A stretch of DNA of 64,000 nucleotides. It comes from Anticarsia gemmatalis (Eukaryota; Arthropoda; Insecta; Lepidoptera; Erebidae). The notes under the pieces were generated by a model. The model searched no databases and was not told the origin of the DNA. It saw only the letters and a list, made by a program, of their open reading frames with translations. The DNA lies in NCBI RefSeq assembly GCF_050436995.1, contig NC_134753.1, forward strand, positions 1,736,001 through 1,800,000, written 5' to 3'. The position numbers and the translations under genes are program-made. Below are positions 56,164 to 64,000 of this stretch, one piece after another (the first letter of the stretch is position 1; each line of letters begins with the position of its first letter).

Positions 56164-56192
56164 AATAAATTGGTAAATTGATTTGTAATAAA
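56164..56192 (+). promoter_or_regulatory. Polyadenylation signals of secreted gene 1
   Basis: AATAAA occurs at 56164-56169 and 56187-56192. The second one is conserved in gene 2 (GTTTGTAATAAA). Confidence 0.65.
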
Positions 56193-56580
56193 AGTGTGTG
56201 AATTTAAAATGTAACTGAAATACTTTAGAAAGTGCAACAGCAGTTTTAAGTCAAGTTTGAATTAGAGATACCAAACTAACTGGAGGAAAACATACTTTTT
56301 GTTACAGATAATCATAATTATCTTAATTTAGATCTTTGATAAATGTGTACATCAACCGGAAATCGAACTCGCTAGAGCTCGAAGGTTTAATACAACATTG
56401 TTTTATGATATTAATCGATGGAATCCATGATAAGTATAGCGTTAAAACAAAATAAACGAACATCTATCATCTAACTCATAATAATAATTTTGTCTTTAGG
56501 ATTGATATTTTATTTAGCTTTAAGTATTTTAATTATTTTAAGAAACGCTATATAATTTTGTTAATTGTTATATTTGAATA

Positions 56581-56900
56581 GAGCAGTGATAGCCGAGTGG
56601 TATAAGTTGACATCACCCACGCAAGTGGTCGCAGGTTCGAACTCGAGGCAACACACCGATGACTTTTCGAAGTTATGTGTGTATTAGAAATAATTATCAC
56701 ATGCTCCAACGGTGAAGGAAAACATCGTGAGGAAACCTTGCATGCCTAAAATTTATTTAATCATTAATTGAAGGCATGCAAAGTCCTCAACCCGCAGTTG
56801 GCCAGCGTGGTGGACTCAAGGCCTAACCCCTCCTTCATTACGGGAGGAGACCCTTGCCCAGCAGTGGACATTAATGGGTTAAATGTATTATTATTTATTA
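56581..56900 (+). mobile_element. SINE-D, complete, tRNA-derived
   Basis: The head has the A-box-like GATAGCCGAGTGGTATAAGT and B-box-like GCAGGTTCGAACTC. The body has CACATGCTCCAACGGTGAAG and ATCGTGAGGAAACCTTGCAT, and the tail GGGAGGAGACCCTTGCCCAG then A/T-rich. It lies between the two secreted genes. Confidence 0.8.
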
Positions 56901-57084
56901 ATTTATTGTTATATTTGAATAACTTGTAACTACATTTATAGTTTAAATGTGAAATTGTAAAACTGAACGACTGAAACTACACTTTTGTAAATCGTAGACG
57001 GTCTTCTCGACACAGGCATGCCTAGAAGACCACAAGAGATCACACCTACTGTTAATAATGTACCAGCTTTAGATATAGCAATTA

Positions 57085-57285
57085 CTAGCTGACCCGCGCA
57101 GCTCCGCTCACGCTTTCTTGTTTTTATTTAATACCGCCCATTTTCAAATTTGTTCACCTTTTACACCTTCGCTGGACTTCCACAAATAATTCAAGACCAA
57201 AATTAGAGAAATTGGTCCGGCCGTTCTCGAGTTTTAGCGAGACTAACGAACAGCAATTCATTTTTATATACATACATATGTACCT
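57085..57285 (+). mobile_element. Retroelement tail, diverged
   Basis: ACTAGCTGACCCGCGCAGCT at the head, AATTGGTCCGGCCGTTCTCG in the middle, and a TATATACATAC end. Confidence 0.55.
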
Positions 57286-57442
57286 ATATACTTACATAGA
57301 TCTGATTATTTTAGAAACTTTTATATTTGTCTATTGCTGCAATAAATATGTTTTATTTTCATTTCATCATAGGACTGGATAACGATAAAGCATAATTATA
57401 ATTTTCTTTGAAGAATAAGTGTTTTTTTTTTCCAAAGGAGGA

Positions 57443-57755
57443 GGAGGTTAAGCTACGCTTACCGAGGTTGTTCTGTGGATTGGTGACCATCTTATACATA
57501 TTGAGTTCCTCCGTGTTTCAAAAGGCACGTGAAATTGTGGGTCCCGGCTGTCATTTTCGAAGATCTTTGACAGTCGTTAGTAGTAGTCAGAAGCTTGAAA
57601 GTCTGACAACCAGTCTTGCCTAAGGGTATCATGTTATAACCCAGGTGACTGGGTTGTGGAGGTCAGACAGGCAGTCGCTCCATGTAAAACACTGGTATTC
57701 AGCTGCATCCGGTGAGACTGGAAGCCGACTCCAACATAGTTTGGAAGAAAGGCTA
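57443..57755 (+). mobile_element. 5Sb SINE, 5'-truncated
   Basis: GAGGTTAAGCTACGCTTACC, TCCTCCGTGTTTCAAAAGGC, CGAAGATCTTTGACAGTCGT and GTGAGACTGGAAGCCGACTC. Confidence 0.75.
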
Positions 57756-57819
57756 AGCTCAAAATCGATGTGAATTACGCGTTTATTACATACAGAGTAT
57801 TTTAAGTACTAAGGTGCTA

Positions 57820-57974
57820 TCACGTATCTCAGTGACAACTATTTGCCAATGTGCTGTACATTGTTTTCTCGCGTAGATAGTAATAATTAACACGATACGT
57901 CAAAGCAGCAATGTACTGAATAGTGACCAACAACCTGATGTACACTAGTTGTCAATTGAGATACGTGATAACTC
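57820..57974. mobile_element. MITE-2 copy
   Basis: CTATCACGTATCTCAGTGAC at the left and AATTGAGATACGTGATAACT at the right, with CGTCAAAGCAGCAATGTACT inside. Confidence 0.8.
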
Positions 57975-58122
57975 CATCTGATAGGGCAGAATATTTACCA
58001 CCTACTACGGAGGCAATATGTGTGACGAATTAATCATTATTATTAATCATTCACCTTAATTAACATATTAACTCAAACAAAACTCTTAAATGGTTGTCAT
58101 GTTTCATTATTTTCTAATAACA

Positions 58123-58167
58123 GTTAATTAACTTTGAGTATAAATTAAGTACACGTAATGTTTCAGT
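58123..58167 (+). promoter_or_regulatory. Core promoter of secreted gene 2
   Basis: TATAAATTA starts at 58139 and the initiator TCAGT is at 58163-58167, with A at 58165. The 26-bp spacing is the same as in gene 1. The palindrome GTTAATTAAC is at 58123-58132. Confidence 0.75.
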
Positions 58168-58249
58168 TGAAGTCTACGGGAGAGACATTTGCCCAGTCGT
58201 GCAACAAAAAAAGGATTTTCGAATCCTCAATTCTAGATTTATATCAAAA

Positions 58250-58908
58250 ATGTCTAGTATTTTGATAAGTAAGTAATTTTAAAACAAAGTGCAATTCGTT
58301 CGGGTTAGTCCCTGAGTACCTCGATCCCCGAGGCCCCCGTCCCGGAGACTCCCGATTTATTAAATTTCTATATCTTTATTGCAGTTCCTGTGTGTTTCTT
58401 GTTCGTGACATGTGCTATAGTTTCGAGTCACCGGTGCGAAATGGGAAATAACGTCACTGATGTCAAACCGAAAGATGTACAGAGAATGTATTTTAAAAAT
58501 TATTATGTTCCGGAACGTAATCGATTCAAAAGCGGTTCAAAATGGTCTAATATTCTTCGTAAAAACCCAAAGAAACTGTCGAAGAAACTAGTATCTTTAT
58601 TGAGACAAAATAAAAATTTAGAAAAAAAATTAAAGGACAAACTCCACACTCAGATAAATAATGGTCAAGTTTACAGTATTTGGATACAGGAGCTGATAAA
58701 AAGTGTGAGGAGTTCTAAAAGTGTTAAATTATCGTCACAGCAAGTGAAGAGATATACACAAATAGATGACATAGTTCATAAACTTGAGAGCAGCTCAGTT
58801 GATCTAGATCAAGTAGCAAGATCGGTAAAGTTGCTTGCACGTAGACTTGTATATTGCCCACCTCGTAAATCATACGTTCCTTGCGTTATATCTTTAATTA
58901 AAGATTAG
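58250..58908 (+). CDS. Small secreted basic protein, copy 2 (two exons, 180 aa)
   Basis: This is the tandem paralogue of the gene at 55119; its function is unknown. Coding exon 1 is 58250-58268 (MSSILI) and exon 2 is 58385-58908, with the same split Ile codon, GTAAGT donor and TTTATTGCAG acceptor. The intron is only 116 bp against 446 bp in copy 1 and contains a GC-rich fragment also found at 60.1 and 60.6 kb. The signal peptide is identical apart from the linker to the mature part. The core (YYVPERNRF, SKWSNILRKNPK, IWIQELIKSVRS, LSSQQVKRY, IDDIVHKLESSSVDLDQVA) is conserved. The C-terminus after VKLLARR differs completely from copy 1 and ends 3 nt before an inserted retroelement tail. It has three cysteines, one near the mature N-terminus (HRCE) and two near the end. 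Confidence 0.78.
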
Positions 58909-59288
58909 CTTCCGCCCACGACGTCGCCTGCGTGAAAAGGTTTCGTAGTAATTATTTTTTAATTTTTTAATGTAGTCAAAGCGTCATACAAACTTTCATC
59001 CCCTATTTTAATTCCTTAAGGGTGTAATTTAACGGAATCCTTTTTTAGGAGATACATACGTCATAGTTGATTTATGCATGCAAAGTTTCAGCCCGATAAG
59101 TTGAAAATTGACAAAGTTCATACAAACTTTCATCGCCTATTTTATCCCCTTAAGGGTAGAAATTAACAAATTCCTTTCTTGCCTACGTCATAACATCTAC
59201 CTGCGTCCCGAATTTCAGCCCAATCCGTTCAGTGGTCTGGGTTGTGCGTTGATAGATCACAAAGTCAGTCATATTATAGATAGATATG
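58909..59288 (+). mobile_element. Retroelement tail RT-3 in the 3' UTR of secreted gene 2
   Basis: CTTCCGCCCACGACGTCGCC, GTGAAAAGGTTTCGTAG, CATCCCCTATTTTAATTCC, AATTTCAGCCCAATCCGTTC and a TATAGATAGATATGTAGAT end. Gene-1-like 3' flank resumes after it (TTAGTTTGTAATAAAG), so it was inserted after the duplication. Confidence 0.7.
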
Positions 59289-59349
59289 TAGATATTTGAA
59301 ATATGAATTACTTAGATGTGACGAAGTAAGTTTACCTAAATTAGTTTGT

Positions 59350-59355
59350 AATAAA
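59350..59355 (+). promoter_or_regulatory. Polyadenylation signal of secreted gene 2
   Basis: AATAAA stands in the same context (AGTTTGTAATAAA) as the signal of gene 1. The predicted 3' UTR therefore includes the retroelement tail. Confidence 0.6.
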
Positions 59356-59572
59356 GAATGTGCAAATTTTGAATGTAATTGGATTACTTTTGACAGTTAA
59401 ACAGCAGTCTTATGTCAAGTTTTAATTGAAGATAACTAACTAACTGGAGGAAAACATACTTTTAGTTTTTATAATAATCATATCGTAGTATACTAATACA
59501 AGAGATTTCATATTATACATGTACGGATTTGTAACTGAATAATTGATTAAAAGAAGCAAAATATTACATTAC

Positions 59573-59690
59573 TAGCTGACCCGCGCAACTTCGCTTGCGA
59601 CACATAAGAGAGAATGGGTCAGAATTTTCCACGTTTTTGTAACACTTTTTACTGTTACTCTACTCCTATTGGTCGTAGCGTGATGATATA
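59573..59690 (+). mobile_element. RT-1, 3'-truncated
   Basis: ACTAGCTGACCCGCGCAACT to ATTGGTCGTAGCGTGATGAT, then the match stops. Confidence 0.6.
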
Positions 59691-59849
59691 AAATATGCTT
59701 TTTTTTTCACGAAAAATATTCTCAAAATTATTTATATCTCTTAATATAACAAAATCGCGCTAAGGCATATCCGCCATTAAAACAGTTGCCATGACAACGG
59801 AATTTTGTTACTTCAATGTCATTATAATATTGAATATTCGCGATTTCGT

Positions 59850-59986
59850 TCGCCATGTGAATTTTCCCGGGAAATGCGTGATTTTCCCGGGGTAAAAAGT
59901 AGCCTATGTCCTTTCTCGGGTATCAAAATATCTCCATACCAAATTTCATGCAAATTGGTGCAGTAGTTTAGGCGTGATTGAGTAGC

Positions 59987-60021
<35 letters not shown>

Positions 60022-60052
60022 GTTACTTTCGCATTTATAATATTAGTATGGA
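59850..60052 (+). mobile_element. Retroelement tail RT-2
   Basis: TTTTCCCGGGAAATGCGTGA, CGGGTATCAAAATATCTCCA, (CAGA)n and TTATAATATTAGTATGGAT. Its 3' part is included in the duplication described next. Confidence 0.65.
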
Positions 60053-60399
60053 TAATAAATTATACTGGGCGTCGTACAATTTTTCCGCCCTGCTGCTGAT
60101 AGGAAACAGGATTGTTCCCTGAGTACCCCGATCCCCGAGGCCCCGTACCGGAAAACCCCGATTTGTCTTTATCTTATCAGACTATTTTAAAAATAAATCG
60201 GGGCCCTCCGGGACCGTTTAACAGGAAACGTGCCCTAAAGTCTGGCCGCATTGCCACGTTGTATGGCAATGCTGACGCTAGGCTGCTGACGTTAGGCAAG
60301 AAACAGGTCAGACTTTTGCCCACGAGTAGAGTTGATTAAACGCTTCGTAATTTCTCAGAAGAAAAATTTTTGATCATCGTTATCCAGTCTTAATATTTA
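59911..60399 (+). repeat. Tandem duplication unit 1
   Basis: The unit starts CTTTCTCGGGTATCAAAATA and ends CAGTCTTAATATTTA. Unit 2 begins 516 bp later and is nearly identical. It holds the RT-2 tail and a GC-rich hairpin zone (CCCGATTT...AAATCGGG). A 75-codon ORF (60112-60339, PEYPDPRGPVPENPDLSL) is repeated in unit 2, but it has no signal peptide, promoter or paralogue elsewhere that I can name. Confidence 0.9.
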
Positions 60400-60426
60400 T
60401 GTAGCACAAATAATTATAAGACAATA

Positions 60427-60915
60427 CTTTCTCGGGTATCAAAATATCTCCATACCAAATTTCATGCAAATTGGTGCAGTAGTTTAGGCGTGATTGAGTA
60501 GCAGACAGACAGACAGACAGACAAGACAGACAGACAGAGTTACTTTCGCATTTATAATATTAGTATGGATAATAAATTATACTGGGCGTCGTACAATTTT
60601 TCCGCCCTGCTGCTGATAGGAAACAGGATTGTTCCCTGAGTACCCCGATCCCCGAGGCCCCGTACCGGAAAACCCCGATTTGTCTTTATCTTATCAGACT
60701 ATTTTAAAAATAAATCGGGGCCCTCCGGGACCGTTTAACAGGAAACGTGCCCTAAAGTCTGGCCGCATTGCCACGTTGTATGGCAATGCTGACGCTAGGC
60801 TGCTGACGTTAGGCAAGAAACAGGACAGACTTTTGCCACGAGTAGAGTTGATTAGACGCTTCGCAATTTCTCTGAAGAAAATTTTTTGATCATCGTTATC
60901 CAGTCTTAATATTTA
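60427..60915 (+). repeat. Tandem duplication unit 2
   Basis: Near-identical to unit 1, with one rearranged CAGA run and a few substitutions and single-base indels after 60823. The ORF here ends differently (86 codons), as expected for non-coding DNA. Confidence 0.9.
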
Positions 60916-61369
60916 CGCCACAACTTCAACTTGACTTATCCATACCGGATTTTTCTTTTATTTATTAGTATCAAAACAATATGCTCTATTTTATTTTTAA
61001 AATACAAAGAGCATTTAGTTTTATTGAACTCATAATAGAGTGTGATAAATAAATTATTCGTCGATTCTGATAAAAGTTGTATTTTGAGTTACAGCACTAT
61101 TGTGTTATTAGTGCGTATTTTGTTTTTGCGCTTTTATAATTATCATTATCATGGATTTCATTGATTAGTGTCTTCTTCTCTTTTAATAATCTTTTGACCT
61201 TTATCGAGTTCAATTCCCGGTTGTTGCGGACTAAATAAATACAGTTCTATTTCTTTATATAAGTAAAAGTTTGTTTCTATGATTGAATTAGGATATATTC
61301 AGTATTTAAAGTAGCTTTCCTCCTAGTCTCATAATTTTATTTCCAAAAAAATAAACAAAGTACAGGGTG
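60916..61369. other. Nothing recognised
   Basis: AT-rich sequence without a supportable feature. Confidence 0.45.
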
Positions 61370-61440
61370 TTTTTTTTAAACCTATTACTGTCACACTGCT
61401 GGACAAAGGTCTCCACCAAAACGAGAGAGATGTACATAAA
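61370..61440 (-). mobile_element. SINE-D tail, diverged
   Basis: ACCTATTACTGTCACACTGC and GGACAAAGGTCTCCACC. Confidence 0.45.
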
Positions 61441-61831
61441 ATTAATTAACATAAGAAGTTGTGAGAACTATTATATATCCTTATGCAGATCAAATTGCCC
61501 AACAAAATTCGAAATACAGTTGAATTTTCTTGATATAACTGTTGTTTTAATAATAAATAATTATTGTCATCCCGCTCACACGACAGGACGTCAGTGTAGA
61601 AAAGGGAAGGGAAAAAAGAGACAACTAGTAATAGAATAGGCGGTACAATCCTTTGGATTTATATTGAGGTGGATTGTAACGATAAGGGCCAGAACACACA
61701 CGATATTTTTTTGTTTTAGCTTTGAATTTTTTCTCACTTTTATAATCCCGAAATTGTGGCATTACTACAGTTCACAATTTAGTAAAGACCTTCTATGTAA
61801 GATTTGCGACTTACAATATTCAAAATTAAGA

Positions 61832-62079
61832 AGCTGGAGCGACTGCCTATCGGACTTCTACAACCCAGTTACCTAAGTTATAATAAAATAGCCCTCGGTA
61901 AGACTGTTTGTCAGAATTTCAAGTTCCTTACTATTGGTAACGACTGTCGAAGATCTTTGAAAATGACATCCGGGACCCACAATTTAACGTGCCTTCCGAG
62001 ACAAGAAGGAACTCGGTATGTATAATATGGTCAACCATCCATCAAGCGTACCTTAACCTGAGAGGTCGATCCGCGTGGT
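61832..62079 (-). mobile_element. 5Sb SINE
   Basis: TGGAGCGACTGCCTATCG, TCGAAGATCTTTGAAAATGA, GACCCACAATTTAACGTGCC and AGAGGTCGATCCGCGTGG on the minus strand. Confidence 0.7.
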
Positions 62080-62221
62080 TTTTTGTACCGCCTATGGATT
62101 ATGAAAACAAAATTTCGTTAAATATTGAAGTAGTTGGTTTTTAAATATTATTATTAATTCATTTCTTTGACACGGACTACGAAGTATCGGATAATCGGAT
62201 TAAGGATGACTTTTGGGTCGC

Positions 62222-62395
62222 GGGAACTTTTAAAAACATACAAAGAACGAGACACAAAGTACAACCAGATCCGAAACAATTATTTGTGGATCGCACAAAT
62301 AATTGTTCCGTGTGGAAATCGAACTCACGACCTCCCGACGCAGTAATATCGGCGTGGCGACCTTAACCACAGCCCCACAAAGGCAGTCATATACT
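62222..62395 (-). mobile_element. SINE-C
   Basis: AACGAGACACAAAGTACAAC, CCGTGTGGAAATCGAACTCA and the A-box complement GCCCCACAAAGGCAGTC. Confidence 0.7.
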
Positions 62396-62479
62396 TGTAC
62401 CATAGATCGATTTAAAGTAGAATTGTGATAAAAAAAAAACAAAATTTCAGCGAATATTCGTTTTCATATCTACATATTT

Positions 62480-62896
62480 ACAACGTGCCGCTACAATGGC
62501 TCATTTCCTTCAACGTATGGGTAGGGTTATAACTTATAGGTAATACTCATGTAACAAACAAAGCGCCCATAGCCAGTTGCGCTTACAAGTCGGTAAACGA
62601 TCTGTGGGTTAAGCAACCCTTGGCGCGGTCATTCTATAGATGGGTGACCGCATAGTGGTATTTGAGCTAGGCGTCTCCGTGCTTCGGAGGGCACGTAAAA
62701 AGTCGGTCCCGGCTGTTGTCTTCTAAGATAACAGTCGTTAAGTTATGTCAAAGGCCTCTCGGGCGGCTTAAACAACTTGGACACTAGGTTGGCCACTAAC
62801 CATACGACAAACAAACAACAACGTGCCGCTACAATGGCTTATTTCCTTCAGCGTATGGGTAGGGTTAGGGGTTAATAATCATGTAACAAACAAAAA
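62480..62896 (+). repeat. Direct repeat of about 80 bp flanking a 5Sa SINE
   Basis: ACAACGTGCCGCTACAATGG begins at 62480 and again at 62818, and each copy runs to ATGTAACAAACAAA. The 5Sa SINE occupies the space between. Confidence 0.8.
62563..62815 (+). mobile_element. 5Sa SINE, near-consensus
   Basis: GCGCCCATAGCCAGTTGCGC, GTTAAGCAACCCTTGGCGCG, TAGATGGGTGACCGCATAGT and CTAACCATACGACAAAC. This is the best copy for comparison with 5S rRNA. Confidence 0.8.
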
Positions 62897-63343
62897 TATA
62901 AAATTGATGGTTGTATAGTAAGGCCTCTTATCTGCCACACCCTTTAATGTCTCAAGACGTATCTTCAAAGATCTGAAGGTGAAGTTTCAGCGGAAAGGAA
63001 TTCGTTTCCCAACTAGTTGCGGTAAGAGGCTTTACTCGTCACTCATTTACAAGTTCCTGTGTTCATTCGATCATTTATTTACTGTGGAATGTGACTTAGT
63101 TTAAATGGTACCTACTTTGTCAATGCGTAGTAGTTGATGACCGTGAATAATTTATTAAGATTTCTTATTGATGAAGCGGTAACGCTGAATCAATATAAAT
63201 AAATATAATTGGTATTTTGATTTCAAATTAAGGTCTGAAATCTTAAACTCTCGAGACTACACACAAGATATCCTAACCTTTAATTTTTAATCGCGTTTTC
63301 AGATGCGTTGTAATATTAAGGTATAAAAATACTAAAGTACTAT

Positions 63344-63556
63344 GGGCTTGTACACAGAACTGCGATGCGACATCGCATCGTAAAAATCTACGAGCTCGCA
63401 CTACGCATCGCAAGAACTTGCAAATTGATTAGCACGCGCATTCCCCTCACGCTAGGAGACACCTTGCCGCACGAAATCGCATCGCAGCAATTCGTGTCAT
63501 AATTTTCTGCGTTGCGAATTCGCGTCGCGTCGCATCGCCGTTTTGTATACAAGCCC
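63344..63556. mobile_element. GC-rich MITE with GGGCTTGTA ends
   Basis: GGGCTTGTACACAGAACTGC and GATGCGAC at the left, GTCGCATCGCCGTTTTGTAT and ACAAGCCC at the right. The inside is dense in GCGATGCG and CGCATCGC words, a local shift from the AT-rich surroundings. Confidence 0.7.
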
Positions 63557-63794
63557 TTTAAGGTCCAGGCTCACGTTCCGTTTTCACTTTTTGGAAACGG
63601 AACCCTAAAAATTGATACGTGTAGTAAAAACACGAGGATTTATTAACGTATGCATTAGTTTGGTATAACTTTCAATATTTTACAATGTATACTGTTTCGA
63701 CCTGCTGGCCTACTTCTGACACTCGAATTCAATTCTAATCGTCGCGAATTCGAGTTTATTTCAAAAAGTACTTCAACATTCTAAGTTGTGATTA

Positions 63795-63920
63795 CTCTAC
63801 TATGTTTTCCTTCACCGATAGAGCAAGTGATGACTTTACTTCTAATACACATTTCAAAAAGTCATTGGTTTTTGGCTTCGATTAGAACCTGCATCCACTT
63901 GCATTGGGGGTACCAAATTT
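63795..63920 (-). mobile_element. SINE-D, 5' half
   Basis: TGTTTTCCTTCACCGATAGA, TTCTAATACACATTTC and the head complement GATTAGAACCTGCATCCACT. Confidence 0.6.
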
Positions 63921-64000
63921 TACCACAACAATGTAAGTTATTTTACTTAAACGTATAATCATAGATATGTTACCTCTAGTTTGGAATTTAGGAGCGCGGT

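Noticed and set aside
60112..60889. Two similar ORFs (PEYPDPRGPVPENPDLSL)
   Set aside because: They lie in a recent tandem duplication. The start is shared by default, the ends differ by small indels, and no promoter, signal peptide or splice partner is visible. Kept only as a note in the repeat entries.
62575..62665. 5S rRNA gene
   Set aside because: Only the internal control region is similar; the ends do not pair and the sequence runs into a family-specific SINE body.

Overview
The window looks like nuclear DNA of a moth or butterfly. It is AT-rich and gene-poor, its genes have introns with GT..AG borders, and it is crowded with short non-autonomous elements: tRNA-headed and 5S-like SINEs, short retroelement tails, mariner-type and other MITEs, and long simple repeats. 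I cannot name the species.

Two loci are supported as genes. (1) On the minus strand, six internal exons between 486 and 19316 encode 282 consecutive codons of the extracellular ligand-binding domain of a metabotropic GABA-B receptor, closest to the insect R3-type subunit as I remember it. All splice phases fit and no exon contains a stop. The 5' end (signal peptide) was not found above 19316. The seven-transmembrane part lies beyond position 1.

(2) On the plus strand, a tandem pair of two-exon genes at 55035-56192 and 58165-59355 encodes small, basic, secreted proteins of 184 and 180 aa that I do not recognise. Promoters (TATA plus TCAGT initiator), the small signal-peptide exon, splice phase and 3' flanks are all duplicated. 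The mature proteins differ mainly by amino-acid-changing substitutions.

Layout: 1-19.3 kb, GABA-B exons in repeat-filled introns, including a 2.44-kb element with about 190-bp terminal inverted repeats and a 6-bp target duplication. 19.3-54 kb, repeats with no gene recognised, including perfect palindromes, a 460-bp (TAAAA)92 tract inside a 2.2-kb inverted-repeat element, and a deleted PIF/Harbinger-like element that keeps the start of a MADF-like protein. 54.8-59.5 kb, the secreted gene pair. 59.6-64 kb, a tandem duplication of about 490 bp, more SINEs and a GC-rich MITE. Every GABA-B splice donor has a repeat within about 50 bp on its intron side.

The two loci show no functional link. Family names are by eye; no database search was possible.
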